From: Thauera humireducens
GTDB taxonomy: Bacteria; Pseudomonadota; Gammaproteobacteria; Burkholderiales; Rhodocyclaceae
Direction: 5' to 3'
Assembly (NCBI RefSeq): GCF_001051995.2
Contig: NZ_CP014646.1
Coordinates: 1,612,001-1,676,000 of the forward strand
DNA length: 64,000 nt
Position numbers and translations under genes: made by a program. This document shows, piece after piece, positions 17,058-26,473 of this stretch; position 1 is the stretch's first letter, and the number at the start of each line of letters is the position of its first letter. Under the pieces are notes generated by a model. That model did no database searches, had not been told where the DNA came from, and saw nothing but the letters and a program-made list of their open reading frames with translations.

Positions 17058-18766
17058 TCACGCGCCTGTTCAAGTTCCACGGCGGCATCAAGCCCGACGC
17101 GCACAAGCACGAGTCGGCCGGCGCCCCCATCCAGCGCGCCCCGCTGCCCTCCCGTCTGATCGTGCCGCTGCGCCAGAGCACCCGCGCCACGGCGCGCTGC
17201 ATCGTCGAAGTCGGCCAGAAAGTATTGAAAGGGCAGCGCATCGGCGAGCCCGAAGGCTTCCTCGGCACCGCGGTGCATGCCCCGACCTCGGGCACGGTCG
17301 TCGATTTCGGCCGGTACACGATGGCGCATGCGTCCGGGCTGGAGACGCGCTGCGTCGTCATCCAGCCTGATGGCGAGGACCGCTGGATCGAGCACGCGCC
17401 CTTCGACGCCGAGGCCGCGGGCCGCGACGCCACGCTCGCATGGCTGCGCGACTGCGGTCTTGTCGGCCTGGGTGGCGCCACCTTCCCCAGCCACGTCAAG
17501 CTCGGCAAGGGCAGCGGGGTCGACACCCTGATCCTGAACGGCGCCGAATGCGAGCCCTGGATCACCTGCGACGACCGCCTGATGCGCGAGCGCGCCGACG
17601 GCATCCTGGCCGGCGCCCGCATCCTGTACCGCCTCATCGGCGCGCGCGAACTGGTCATCGGCATCGAGGACAACAAGCCCGAGGCCATCGAGGCGATGCG
17701 CGCCGCGGCCCAGCGCGTTGGCGACGCGGTGCGCATCCAGTCAGTGCCCGCGCTCTATCCTGCCGGCGGCGAGAAGCAGCTCATCCGCGTGCTCACCGGC
17801 ATCGAGATCCCCTACGGCAAGCTTGGCGCCGACTACGGCGTGCAGTGCTTCAACGTCGGCACCGCACATGCGGTCTATCGCGCCATCGCGCACGGTGAAC
17901 CGCTGGTCAGCCGCATCGTCACGCTCACCGGCAACGTCGCCCGGCCCGGCAACTGGGAAGTACTGATCGGCACCCCGATCGACGAACTGCTGCCGCTGGC
18001 CGAACCCCGGCCCGACACCAATCGCTACCTGATGGGCGGGCCGATGATGGGCTTCGCCCTGCCGCGGCTCGACGTGCCGGTGGTCAAGGGCAGCAACTGC
18101 ATCATCTCCGCCTCGCCGACGCTGCTGCCCCCGCCGCCGCCCGAGCAGCCCTGCATCCGCTGTACCGAGTGCGCCAAGGCCTGTCCGGCCGAGTTGCAGC
18201 CCTTCGAGCTGTACTGGTTCAGCCGTGCCAAGAACTTCGGCAAGGCGCAGGAATACCATCTGTTCGACTGCATCGAATGCGGCTGCTGCGCCTACGTGTG
18301 CCCCTCGCACATCCCGCTGGTGGACTACTACCGTTTCGCCAAGAGCGAGATCTGGGCGCGCGAGCGCGACAAGGCGGCTGCCGACCAGGCACGCGAGCGC
18401 TTCGAGTTCCGCAACTACCGCCAGGAGCGGGAGAAGGAAGAGAAGGCCGCCAAGCTCGCAGCCAAGGCCGCCGAAACGCGCGCGAAGCTGAGCAGCGAAG
18501 GCAGTGAGGCGTCGTCCGCCGCAGCCGCCGCGGCGCCAGCGGAAGACCCGAAAAAGGCCCTGATCGCGGCTGCGCTGGCGCGTGCGCAAGCGCAGAAGGC
18601 GGCGACCGAACCGCGCAACACCGACAATCTGAGCGCCGAGACCCAGGCCGAGATTGCCGAGATCGAGGCACGGCGCAAGGCACAGGGCGGCGAGACCCCG
18701 CCACCGGCCGACCCCGCCGTCAAGGCGGGCACGCCCACGGAAACCGAAGGTTCACCCCGTCCCTGA
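17054..18766 (+). CDS. rnfC: Rnf complex subunit RnfC
   Basis: NADH-interacting subunit with a NuoF-like flavin/NADH domain and two [4Fe-4S] clusters. The 570-residue protein begins [31 protein letters not shown] and [12 protein letters not shown] belong to the nucleotide-binding part. Clusters start at Cys367 ([12 protein letters not shown]) and Cys406 ([12 protein letters not shown]). After about residue 445 it continues as a Lys/Ala/Glu-rich, coiled-coil-prone tail, a length-variable feature of proteobacterial RnfC. The start overlaps the rnfB stop by four bases. Confidence 0.95.
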   Translation: MITRLFKFHGGIKPDAHKHESAGAPIQRAPLPSRLIVPLRQSTRATARCIVEVGQKVLKGQRIGEPEGFLGTAVHAPTSGTVVDFGRYTMAHASGLETRCVVIQPDGEDRWIEHAPFDAEAAGRDATLAWLRDCGLVGLGGATFPSHVKLGKGSGVDTLILNGAECEPWITCDDRLMRERADGILAGARILYRLIGARELVIGIEDNKPEAIEAMRAAAQRVGDAVRIQSVPALYPAGGEKQLIRVLTGIEIPYGKLGADYGVQCFNVGTAHAVYRAIAHGEPLVSRIVTLTGNVARPGNWEVLIGTPIDELLPLAEPRPDTNRYLMGGPMMGFALPRLDVPVVKGSNCIISASPTLLPPPPPEQPCIRCTECAKACPAELQPFELYWFSRAKNFGKAQEYHLFDCIECGCCAYVCPSHIPLVDYYRFAKSEIWARERDKAAADQARERFEFRNYRQEREKEEKAAKLAAKAAETRAKLSSEGSEASSAAAAAAPAEDPKKALIAAALARAQAQKAATEPRNTDNLSAETQAEIAEIEARRKAQGGETPPPADPAVKAGTPTETEGSPRP

Positions 18767-18770
18767 CCCC

Positions 18771-19781
18771 ATGATCCACTCTCCCTACATCCGCAAACCA
18801 GCCAGCGTCCAGCGCGTGATGGGCATGGTCCTGCTGGCGCTTGTGCCCGGCATCGTCGCCTACGCCTCCAAGGTGGGCGCAGGCATTCTCGTCAATCTCG
18901 CCATCGCCACCTTCACCGCGATCGCGGCCGAGGCGCTGATCCTCAGCCTGCGCAAGCGCCCGGTCGGCGTCGCCGTCACCGACCTGTCGGCCGTCGTCAC
19001 CGCCTGGCTCGTGGCGCTGTGCTTCCCGCCCATCGTGCCGTGGTGGCTGACGATGATCGCCGTGCTGATCGCCATCGTCGTCGCCAAGCACCTGTTCGGC
19101 GGTCTCGGGCAGAACCCCTTCAACCCGGCGATGGTCGCCTACTGCTCGATGATCGTCGCCTACCCCGCGCTGATGTCGCAGTGGCCACCGGCCGGCGGAC
19201 TCAGCTTCGAGACCCAGCTCGGACTGATCCTGGGCGGCGCGCGCGACATCGACGGCATGACCGGCGCCACCGCACTCGATGCCCTGCGCACCGGGCTGCG
19301 CAGCGCCACCGCCAGCGTCGATGCGGTCATGGAGGGCTCGGCCTTCGGCTTCCTCGGCGGACGCGGCTGGGAATGGATCTCGCTCGGCTATGTTGCCGGC
19401 GGCGCCCTGCTGCTGATCACGCGCACGATCACCTGGCACATGCCCGCGGCCTTCATCGGCACCCTGGCCCTCGTTTCCGGCGTCTTCTGGCTGTTCGATC
19501 CCGTCCGCTTCGCCTCGCCGCTGTTCCACCTCGCCAGCGGTGGCGCCATGCTCGCAGCCTTCTTCATCGTCACCGACCCGGTGTCGGGCGCCACCACGCC
19601 GCGCGGCAAGCTGATCTTCGCAGGCGGCATCGCGCTCATCGCCTGGCTGATCCGGGCCTTCGGCGCCTACCCCGAAGGCATCGCCTTCGGCGTGCTGCTG
19701 ATGAACATCTGCGTGCCGCTGATCGACATGAAGACGCAGCCGCGCGTGTTCGGCCACCGTGGCCAGGGGGATTCGCGATGA
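18771..19781 (+). CDS. rnfD: Rnf complex subunit RnfD
   Basis: Membrane flavoprotein of the Rnf complex. The 336-residue product has about nine membrane segments and the covalent FMN site DPVSGATTPRG; by analogy with NqrB the flavin binds Thr275. The start MIHSPYIRKP follows the rnfC stop by four bases. Its stop overlaps the rnfG start (ATGA). Confidence 0.95.
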   Translation: MIHSPYIRKPASVQRVMGMVLLALVPGIVAYASKVGAGILVNLAIATFTAIAAEALILSLRKRPVGVAVTDLSAVVTAWLVALCFPPIVPWWLTMIAVLIAIVVAKHLFGGLGQNPFNPAMVAYCSMIVAYPALMSQWPPAGGLSFETQLGLILGGARDIDGMTGATALDALRTGLRSATASVDAVMEGSAFGFLGGRGWEWISLGYVAGGALLLITRTITWHMPAAFIGTLALVSGVFWLFDPVRFASPLFHLASGGAMLAAFFIVTDPVSGATTPRGKLIFAGGIALIAWLIRAFGAYPEGIAFGVLLMNICVPLIDMKTQPRVFGHRGQGDSR

Positions 19782-20452
19782 GCGCACGCTACAGCGCCAC
19801 GCGCACCTCGCTGCGCACGGCCCTGATCATGCTGGTGTTCACCGTGGTGTTCACCGCCCTGATGGCCTCCACCTACACCTACACCCGGCCGGCCATCGAG
19901 GCCTCGGCGCAGGACGCGCAGATGCGCCTGATCGACGAAGTGCTGCCGCCGGGCAGCTACGACAACGCCCTGCTCGAGGACGTCGTACGCACCGGCCCCA
20001 CACCGGCGATCGGCCTCGACGACGGTGGTCGCATCTGGCGCGCACGCAAGGCGGGCGAACCGGTCGCCCTGATCGTCGAAACCGCCGCCACCGACGGCTA
20101 CGCCGGACGCATCGCGATGGTGGTGGCGATCAACACCAACGGCCTGCTGTCGGGCGTGCGTGTCACGGCACACAAGGAAACCCCGGGACTCGGCGACTAC
20201 ATCGACCCGAAGAAGGACCGGCGCAAGGACATGCCCTGGATCGGCCAGTTCGCCGTTGCCACCTGGAAGGACGTGAACACCGCCGGATGGACGGTACGCA
20301 AGGACGGCGGCACCTTCGGCTACCGCACCGGCGCCACCATCAGCGCACGCGCCGTGGTCCAGGCCGTCGGCCGCGCCACGGCGTGGGCGGTCGAACGCCA
20401 GGACGCCCTGTTCTCCGCCCCCGCTGGCAGCACGTTCGGAGCGCAACCATGA
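19778..20452 (+). CDS. rnfG: Rnf complex subunit RnfG
   Basis: Periplasm-facing flavoprotein subunit anchored by one N-terminal helix (about 13-33). The 224-residue protein has the FMN attachment motif YRTGATISARAV, with Thr187 as the expected flavin-bearing residue, and HKETPGLGDYIDPKK of the FMN-binding domain. The start overlaps the rnfD stop, and the end overlaps the rnfE start, by four bases each. Confidence 0.95.
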   Translation: MSARYSATRTSLRTALIMLVFTVVFTALMASTYTYTRPAIEASAQDAQMRLIDEVLPPGSYDNALLEDVVRTGPTPAIGLDDGGRIWRARKAGEPVALIVETAATDGYAGRIAMVVAINTNGLLSGVRVTAHKETPGLGDYIDPKKDRRKDMPWIGQFAVATWKDVNTAGWTVRKDGGTFGYRTGATISARAVVQAVGRATAWAVERQDALFSAPAGSTFGAQP

Positions 20453-21159
20453 CCCCCCAGCAGTTCCGCGACATTTCCTACAATGGCCTGTGGAAGCAGA
20501 ACACCGGCCTCGCCCAACTGCTCGGCCTGTGCCCCATCCTCGCGATCAGCACCAGCATGGTCAATGCCGTCAGCCTAGGCCTGGCGACCATCCTCGTGAT
20601 GGCGATGTCCAACCTGGCGGTGTCGGCGCTGCGCAACTTCATCCCGTACGAGATCCGCATCCCGGTGTTCGTCCTGATCATCGCCGCGCTGGTCACGGTG
20701 GTCGACCTCGCCCTCAACGCCTTCCTGCACGACCTCTATCTGGTGCTCGGGATCTTCATTCCGCTGATCGTCACCAACTGCATCGTGCTGGCCCGCGTCG
20801 AGGCCTACGCGGCCAAGAACGACCCGCTCACCTCGACCGTCGACGGCATCATGATGGGCCTCGGCCTCGTGTGGGTGCTGGCGTTGCTGGGCGGCATCCG
20901 TGAGCTGCTTGGCGCCGGCACGCTGTTCTCCGGCATCGAGATGATCATCCCCGGCCTGTCGGCGTGGAACGTCTTCGGCGACGACTACCCCGGCTTCCTG
21001 ATCGCCATCCTGCCGCCGGGCGCCTTCTTCGCGCTCGGCTGCCTGATCGCTGCATTCAATGCCATCAACGCGAACCTGGCGGCCCGTGCGCGTCGGCGAC
21101 CGCCCCCCTCCGCGCAGGCTGCGGAGTCGCCGACCGCCGAGCCCGCAGCCACGAGCTGA
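20449..21159 (+). CDS. rnfE: Rnf complex subunit RnfE
   Basis: Integral membrane subunit, the partner of RnfA. The 236-residue product has six membrane segments and the two cysteine motifs QLLGLCPILAIS and IVTNCIVLARVEA that mirror those of RnfA. The C-terminal tail is Ala/Pro-rich and cytoplasmic. It overlaps the end of rnfG by four bases and is followed four bases later by nth, an arrangement also common in gammaproteobacteria. Confidence 0.95.
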   Translation: MTPQQFRDISYNGLWKQNTGLAQLLGLCPILAISTSMVNAVSLGLATILVMAMSNLAVSALRNFIPYEIRIPVFVLIIAALVTVVDLALNAFLHDLYLVLGIFIPLIVTNCIVLARVEAYAAKNDPLTSTVDGIMMGLGLVWVLALLGGIRELLGAGTLFSGIEMIIPGLSAWNVFGDDYPGFLIAILPPGAFFALGCLIAAFNAINANLAARARRRPPPSAQAAESPTAEPAATS

Positions 21160-21163
21160 GCCA

Positions 21164-21805
21164 ATGGCATCGATGAAGCGCGAGGCGATCCGCGAGTTCT
21201 TCCGCCGCCTGCACGACGCCAATCCAAACCCGCAGACCGAGCTCGAATACGCCTCGCCCTATCAGCTGCTGGTGGCGGTCGTGCTGTCGGCGCAGGCTAC
21301 CGACCGCAGCGTCAACATCGCCACGCGCAAGCTGTTTGCCGATGCCCCGACACCGGAGGCCATGGTAACGCTCGGCGAGGAAGGCATCGCCGAGCACATC
21401 AAGACCATCGGCCTGTTCCGCAACAAGGCCAGGAACACCCTGGCGCTGTCGCGCCTGCTGCTCGAACGCCATGGCGGCGAGGTCCCGGCCGAGCGCGAGG
21501 CGCTCGAGGCTCTGCCCGGCGTCGGCCGCAAGACGGCCAACGTGGTGCTCAATACCGTGTTCCGCCAGCCGGTGATGGCGGTCGACACCCATATCTTCCG
21601 CCTGTCGAACCGCACCGGCCTTGCCCCCGGCAAGGACGTGGTGGAAGTCGAGAAGGCGCTGATGCGCCGCGTACCCAAGGACTACCTGCTCGACGCCCAC
21701 CACTGGCTGATCCTGCACGGACGCTACGTGTGCACCGCGCGCAGCCCGAAGTGCAGCCAGTGCAGCGTGCGCGACCTGTGCCTGTTCCGCGACAAGACCG
21801 ACTGA
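21164..21805 (+). CDS. nth: Endonuclease III
   Basis: Base-excision repair glycosylase/AP lyase acting on oxidised pyrimidines. The 213-residue product has the helix-hairpin-helix LPGVGRKTANVVLN with the catalytic Lys, a catalytic Asp in VDTHIFRLSNRTG, and a C-terminal [4Fe-4S] loop (CTARSPKCSQCSVRDLC). The first ATG (21164) gives MASMKREAIREFF; the next at 21173 is equally possible. It is the last gene of the rnf operon. Confidence 0.95.
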   Translation: MASMKREAIREFFRRLHDANPNPQTELEYASPYQLLVAVVLSAQATDRSVNIATRKLFADAPTPEAMVTLGEEGIAEHIKTIGLFRNKARNTLALSRLLLERHGGEVPAEREALEALPGVGRKTANVVLNTVFRQPVMAVDTHIFRLSNRTGLAPGKDVVEVEKALMRRVPKDYLLDAHHWLILHGRYVCTARSPKCSQCSVRDLCLFRDKTD

Positions 21806-21848
21806 CCCCATCGCCCTCCGTCCCGGAGAGCCCCACCCTGGAGCCGAC

Positions 21849-22280
21849 ATGTTCAACCCCAGCCGCGACCAGGTCCGCAGCTTCTTCATCGAGACCTGGC
21901 GCAAGCATCGTGCGCGCGAAGTGCTGACGCCGATGGAGACGATCGCCGCCGACATCATCGGCCTGCACCCCGAATACCATGCCATCGTCGAGGACCCGGA
22001 CGCGATCGACCGCGACTTCACGCCCGAGGACGGCGCCATCAACCCCTTCCTGCACCTGTCGCTGCACCTTGCGATCGAGGAGCAGCTGTCGATCAACCAG
22101 CCGCCGGGCATCCGCGCCGCCTTCGACGCCGCCTGCGAACGTCGCGGCGATCGCCACGCGGCCCTGCACGATGCGCTGGAATGCCTGGGCGAAACGCTGT
22201 TCAATGCTCAACGTAGCGGCGCCCAGCCCGACGGCCTGGCCTATGTCAGCTGCCTGAAGAAGAAGGCCGGTATCGGCTGA
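21849..22280 (+). CDS. DUF1841 family protein
   Basis: A 143-residue protein of a conserved betaproteobacterial and gammaproteobacterial family of unknown function (DUF1841). It is soluble, with no signal or membrane segment. Typical features are the start MFNPSRDQVRSFF, the central HPEYH, and NPFLHLSLHLAIEEQL, which is rich in His and acidic residues. It follows nth by 43 bases on the same strand and may be cotranscribed with it. No function is proposed. Confidence 0.85.
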   Translation: MFNPSRDQVRSFFIETWRKHRAREVLTPMETIAADIIGLHPEYHAIVEDPDAIDRDFTPEDGAINPFLHLSLHLAIEEQLSINQPPGIRAAFDAACERRGDRHAALHDALECLGETLFNAQRSGAQPDGLAYVSCLKKKAGIG

Positions 22281-22296
22281 CAGCCGTGTGGCGGCG

Positions 22297-22329
22297 TTCA
22301 GCTTCGGTTCAGGCAGCGTTGGCGATACT
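22297..22329 (+). promoter_or_regulatory. Response-regulator direct repeat and -10 before first PepSY gene
   Basis: TTCAGC (22297-22302) and TTCAGG (22308-22313) form a direct repeat with an 11-base period, i.e. TTCAG-N6-TTCAG. GATACT (22324-22329) lies about 10 bases after it as a -10. OmpR/PhoB-type activators use this geometry. The same element occurs at 26020-26052. Confidence 0.65.
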
Positions 22330-22371
22330 GCACGCGTCCCCAACGGACCCACGACAGTCAAGGAGCCCAGC

Positions 22372-22707
22372 ATGAACATCCGCCCCGCCCTCACCGCCAC
22401 CATCGCCGGTTTTGCCTTCGCCGTACTGGCCGCCACCACGCTGCAACCCGCCGTCGCCCACGCCTCGGACGACCGGGCCCGCACAAGCGAAGTCCGCCAG
22501 TTGCGCGAAAGCGGCAAGATCCTGCCGATGGAGGACATCCTCACCCGCAGCCGTGCCGCACAGCCCGGCCAGGTCGTCGAAGTCGAACTCGACCGCGAGG
22601 ACGGTCGCTACGTCTACGAGGTCAAGATCATCGACGACACCGACAAGGTGCACAAGCTCGAGATCGACGCCGCCAGCGGCGAAGTCCTGAACCGCAAGGC
22701 GAAGTGA
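22372..22707 (+). CDS. Exported PepSY domain protein
   Basis: A 111-residue protein with an N-terminal signal peptide (cleavage probably after AVAHA, about residue 30). A single PepSY domain ends YEVKIIDDTDKVHKLEIDAA, then SGEVLNRKAK. PepSY domains are small periplasmic modules, often found beside two-component systems. A ribosome binding site (AAGGAG) precedes the ATG. The response regulator begins three bases after its stop, so the two are clearly cotranscribed. A second PepSY protein lies at 26101. Confidence 0.85.
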   Translation: MNIRPALTATIAGFAFAVLAATTLQPAVAHASDDRARTSEVRQLRESGKILPMEDILTRSRAAQPGQVVEVELDREDGRYVYEVKIIDDTDKVHKLEIDAASGEVLNRKAK

Positions 22708-22710
22708 GCC

Positions 22711-23370
22711 ATGCGCCTGCTGGTCGTCGAGGATGACTGCCAACTGAGCGAACGCCTGCGTGCGCGACTCGAGCAGGAGGGCTACGCCGTTGATGTTGCC
22801 ACCGATGGCATCGACGGCGCCCATCTCGGCGCCAGCGAACCCTACGACGCTGCAGTGCTGGACCTCGGCCTGCCGGGCAAGCCGGGCCTGGAAGTGTTGA
22901 AGGACTGGCGCCTCGCCGGCAGCCGCCTGCCAGTCCTGATCCTGACCGCGCGCGACGGCTGGGCCGAGCGCGTCGAGGGACTGCAGGCCGGTGCCGACGA
23001 CTACCTCGGCAAGCCTTTCCACGTCGAGGAGTTGCTCGCGCGGCTGCAGGCCCTGCTGCGCCGCACCGCAGCCACGCCGGCCGTGGAACTGCGCGCCGGC
23101 CCGTGGCGGCTGGACGAGGCGCGCCAGTGCCTGATCGGCGCTGACGCCCGCGAGCAGACACTCACCGCCACCGAGTTCCGGCTACTGCGCTACCTGATGC
23201 GCCACCCGGGCGAAGTACTGTCGAAGACGCAGCTCTACGAACACATCTACGACTACGGCGCCGAGCACGACAGCAACGTCATCGAGGTCTATGTGCGCCG
23301 CCTGCGCAGCCTCATCGGCGCCACGCATATCGAGACCCGGCGCGGCCAGGGCTATCTTTTCCATCCATGA
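22711..23370 (+). CDS. OmpR/PhoB-family response regulator
   Basis: DNA-binding response regulator of 219 residues. The receiver has EDD near residue 7, phospho-acceptor Asp in [13 protein letters not shown] and Lys in YLGKPF. A winged-helix effector domain (about 125-219) includes [21 protein letters not shown] and [12 protein letters not shown]. It resembles QseB/PmrA-type regulators. The likely targets are the TTCAG direct repeats before its own operon and before 26101. The histidine kinase follows 19 bases later. Confidence 0.92.
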   Translation: MRLLVVEDDCQLSERLRARLEQEGYAVDVATDGIDGAHLGASEPYDAAVLDLGLPGKPGLEVLKDWRLAGSRLPVLILTARDGWAERVEGLQAGADDYLGKPFHVEELLARLQALLRRTAATPAVELRAGPWRLDEARQCLIGADAREQTLTATEFRLLRYLMRHPGEVLSKTQLYEHIYDYGAEHDSNVIEVYVRRLRSLIGATHIETRRGQGYLFHP

Positions 23371-23389
23371 ACTGCCCGGCTGAAACAGC

Positions 23390-24721
23390 ATGATGTCCCT
23401 GCGCAACCACCTGTCGTTCGCCATGGCGGCGGTACTGGTCGCCGCCGGCCTGCTGCTGGCGCTCGCCCTGCAGGATTTCCCGCGCCGCCTCGTCGAAGAC
23501 TACGTCGTGTCGCGCCTGCAGCACGACGCCGATTTGCTCTACGTGCGGGTGCTGGATGCCAGCGACCCGGAAACCGCCGCCCAGGGCGCCGCCGGCACGG
23601 TCTACCAGCTGCCGCTGTCCGGCCACTACTTCCTGATCCGCATCGGCGAGGGCCCCTGGCTGCGCTCGCGCTCGCTGTGGGACGAGGACCTCGCCGTTCC
23701 GCTGCCGGACGCGCGCGGCGAGGCCGTTTTCCGCCTCGACGGCCCGGCGGAACAGACGCTGCTCGGCTACGCGAAGCGCTTCCCCTCGCCCGCGGGCGGC
23801 ATCCTCGTCGTCGTTACCGAAGACGTCGCCCGCCTCGATGCGGCCATCGCCAGCTTCGGCCAACGCATGCTCGTTGGCCTGGTCCTCGCGCTGCTCCTGC
23901 TGCTGGTGCTGCAACGGCGCCTGCTGCTGCGCGGACTGGCACCGCTGCAGGACGCCGTTGCCGCATGCCGCCGCATCGAGCGTGGCGAGCCCGCCGCGCT
24001 CGACAGCACCGCGCCGCGCGAAGTGCAGCCCATGCTCGATGCGGTCGATCGCCTCGCCCGCCATCACGCGCAACGCCTCGGCCGCATCCGGCACGCGGTG
24101 GGCAACCTGTCGCATGCGCTCAAGACCCCGCTCGCCGTGCTGCAGCATCGCGCCGACGAACTCGCTCATCAGGGGCACGACGACCAGGCCCGCGCCATCC
24201 AGGCCCAGGTCGACGCCATGCGCAACACCGTAGAGCGCGAACTGCGTCGCGCCCGCCTCGCCGGCGGCGGCCCGACCAGCGCGGGCTTCGACGCGCGCAA
24301 CCAGCTGGAAGCCCTGGGCGAGGCCCTGCGCCGGTTGCATGCCGGCCGCGCGCTCGACATCGTCCTCGAGGTTCCCGACCGGCACTACCCGCTCGATCGC
24401 GAGGACATGCTGGAACTGTTCGGCAACCTGCTCGACAACGCCTGCAAGTGGGCACGCTCGCGCGTCGTACTGCGAGTCGCCAGCGCGGTCGAGGCCCCGG
24501 ACGCGCTCGCCTGCACCATCGAGGACGATGGCCCCGGCGTGCCGCCGGACATGATCGGGCGCCTCGGCACGGCCGGTCTGCGCAGCGACGAACAGCGCCC
24601 GGGCCACGGCATCGGCCTCGTCATCGTCGGCGACATCGTCACGCAGTACGGCGGCAGCATCGACTACGCGCCCTCACCCACGCTGGGCGGCCTGCGCGTG
24701 TCCCTCCGCCTGCCGCTCTAA
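23390..24721 (+). CDS. Sensor histidine kinase
   Basis: Inner-membrane kinase of 443 residues paired with the preceding regulator. There are two membrane helices (about 7-28 and 157-180). Between them is a periplasmic sensor region of about 125 residues containing LRSRSLWDEDL, a feature shared with QseC-like sensors. A HAMP-like linker follows, then the phospho-acceptor His in NLSHALKTPLAVL, the N-box NLLDNACKWA, and DDGPGVP and GHGIGLVIV of the ATPase domain. No RExxE iron motif is seen in the periplasmic part. The ligand is unknown; the neighbouring ferric-reductase-like gene hints at iron or redox. Confidence 0.9.
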   Translation: MMSLRNHLSFAMAAVLVAAGLLLALALQDFPRRLVEDYVVSRLQHDADLLYVRVLDASDPETAAQGAAGTVYQLPLSGHYFLIRIGEGPWLRSRSLWDEDLAVPLPDARGEAVFRLDGPAEQTLLGYAKRFPSPAGGILVVVTEDVARLDAAIASFGQRMLVGLVLALLLLLVLQRRLLLRGLAPLQDAVAACRRIERGEPAALDSTAPREVQPMLDAVDRLARHHAQRLGRIRHAVGNLSHALKTPLAVLQHRADELAHQGHDDQARAIQAQVDAMRNTVERELRRARLAGGGPTSAGFDARNQLEALGEALRRLHAGRALDIVLEVPDRHYPLDREDMLELFGNLLDNACKWARSRVVLRVASAVEAPDALACTIEDDGPGVPPDMIGRLGTAGLRSDEQRPGHGIGLVIVGDIVTQYGGSIDYAPSPTLGGLRVSLRLPL

Positions 24722-24838
24722 GCGCCCACCCGCTTCGCTCAGCCGCTACAATCGATCGTCCCTGCAGGCTCGCGCCTGCCCCGGACCCGCAAGGCGGCGT
24801 GATCCCGCGCCCCGCGGCCAACAAATCTGGAGGTGACC

Positions 24839-25966
24839 ATGCCCGGACTGCTGCCCGACGTCGATCCCGATGGCCTGCTCGAATACTCGGTGGTCTTCAC
24901 CGACCGCTCGCTCAACCACATGTCCAAGGCCTTCCAGGGCGTGATGCGCGACATCTCCGCCACGCTGAAGAAGGTCTACAACGCGAGCTCCGTCGCCGTG
25001 GTCCCGGGCGGCGGCACCTTCGGCATGGAAGCCGTCGCGCGCCAGTTCGCCACCGGTCGGAAGGCACTCGTCATCCGCAACGGCTGGTTCAGCTACCGCT
25101 GGACGCAGATCTTCGACATGGGCGGCATCCCGTCCGAATCCGTCGTGCTCAAGGCGCGCCCGGTCGCACCCGGCCCGCAGGCTGCCTTCGCACCGGCGCC
25201 GATCGACGAGGTCGTGGCCGCGATCCGCCAGCACCGCCCCGACGTGGTATTCGCCCCGCACGTCGAGACGTCCGCCGGGATGATCCTGCCCGACGACTAC
25301 CTGCGCGCGGTCGGCGACGCGGTCCATGAAGTCGGCGGCCTGTTCGTGCTCGACTGCATTGCCTCCGGTGCCATCTGGGTCGACATGCAGGCCTGCGGCG
25401 TCGATATCCTCATCAGCGCACCGCAGAAGGGCTGGACGAGCTGGCCGTGCGCGGCGATGGTGATGATGAGCGCCGCGGCGCGCGAGCGCATCGACGCCAC
25501 CACCAGCACCAGCTTCGCCGCCGATCTGAAGAAGTGGCTGCAGATCATGGAGGCCTACGAGGCTGGCGGCCACGCCTACCACGCCACCCTGCCCACCGAC
25601 GCACTGGTGCGCCTGCGCGACGTGATGAAGGAGACCGAGTCCTACGGCTTCGACAAGGTCAAGACCGAGCAGCAGGAGCTCGGCCACCGTGTGCGGGCAC
25701 TGCTCGAGTCGCGCGGCATCCGCAGCGTCGCCGCCGAAGGTTTCAAGGCACCGGGCGTGGTCGTCAGCTACACCGAGGACGACGGCGTCAAGAGCGGCGC
25801 CCGATTCGCTGCGGCTGGCCTGCAGACCGCCGCCGGCGTGCCGCTGCAGTGCGACGAGCCCGCCGACTTCAAGACCTTCCGCATCGGCCTCTTCGGACTC
25901 GACAAGCTGCACGCGATCGAGCGCACCGTGGCGAACCTGGCGCGCGCACTCGACACGCTCGGCTGA
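24839..25966 (+). CDS. Class V aminotransferase, alanine-glyoxylate / serine-pyruvate type
   Basis: PLP-dependent aminotransferase of 375 residues. The PLP lysine is Lys197 in ISAPQKGWTSWP; VPGGGTFGMEAV and the cofactor-contact Asp in LFVLDCIASGAIWVD are present. It is closest to alanine-glyoxylate and serine-pyruvate aminotransferases, but the exact substrate pair cannot be settled by reading. A near-perfect ribosome binding site (GGAGGT, 24829-24834) points to the ATG at 24839 rather than the GTG at 24833 inside that site. It stands between the two halves of the PepSY/two-component block and may be an unrelated insertion there. Confidence 0.85.
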   Translation: MPGLLPDVDPDGLLEYSVVFTDRSLNHMSKAFQGVMRDISATLKKVYNASSVAVVPGGGTFGMEAVARQFATGRKALVIRNGWFSYRWTQIFDMGGIPSESVVLKARPVAPGPQAAFAPAPIDEVVAAIRQHRPDVVFAPHVETSAGMILPDDYLRAVGDAVHEVGGLFVLDCIASGAIWVDMQACGVDILISAPQKGWTSWPCAAMVMMSAAARERIDATTSTSFAADLKKWLQIMEAYEAGGHAYHATLPTDALVRLRDVMKETESYGFDKVKTEQQELGHRVRALLESRGIRSVAAEGFKAPGVVVSYTEDDGVKSGARFAAAGLQTAAGVPLQCDEPADFKTFRIGLFGLDKLHAIERTVANLARALDTLG

Positions 25967-26019
25967 GCCCGGCAGGCCGACCAGGACGGCTGCACGCCGG
26001 ATGCGACGCCCCCGTCGCG

Positions 26020-26052
26020 TTCAGCGTGCATTCAGCTAGCCCCACGCATGAT
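26020..26052 (+). promoter_or_regulatory. Response-regulator direct repeat and -10 before second PepSY gene
   Basis: TTCAGC (26020-26025) and TTCAGC (26031-26036) repeat with an 11-base period, with CATGAT (26047-26052) about 10 bases later as a -10. Both spacing and sequence match the element at 22297-22329, including the preceding GCG. Confidence 0.65.
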
Positions 26053-26100
26053 GGCGTCACGGTCGAAGCAAGACCGCAGACCCATCAAGGAGAAGCCATC

Positions 26101-26406
26101 ATGCGTGCCACCACCCTCATCGCCACCCTCGCCCTGACGGGCGGCCTCCTCGGCGCCGGCGCCGTCTTCATGCCGGCCATGGCCCAGACCGCGGGCACAA
26201 GCGCAGCGACCCAGGCCAGCTGGCTGACGATGCAACAGGTTCAGACCAAGCTCGAAGCCGCCGGCTACCGCGATTTCGAGAAGATCGAGCGCGACAGCGA
26301 CAAGTACGAGGTCAAGGCCACCGACCCGCAGGGCAAGCGCGTCGAACTCGACATCGACCCGATGACGGGCGACGTCCTCAAGACGGAAGTCAAGCGCAGC
26401 AAGTAA
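26101..26406 (+). CDS. Exported PepSY domain protein
   Basis: A 101-residue protein with a signal peptide (cleavage probably after AMAQ, about residue 29). One PepSY domain follows: WLTMQQVQTKLEAAGYRD and YEVKATDPQGKRVELDID, ending TGDVLKTEVKRSK. It resembles the PepSY protein at 22372 in layout. A ribosome binding site (AAGGAGA) precedes the ATG. It lies 67 bases before the flavocytochrome gene and probably shares its transcript. Confidence 0.85.
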   Translation: MRATTLIATLALTGGLLGAGAVFMPAMAQTAGTSAATQASWLTMQQVQTKLEAAGYRDFEKIERDSDKYEVKATDPQGKRVELDIDPMTGDVLKTEVKRSK

Positions 26407-26473
26407 GGCCCTGACGCAGGGGGTGCAGGCAATGCCCGCGCCCCCTTTTCACTTCGCACCCGGGAGCCTCACC

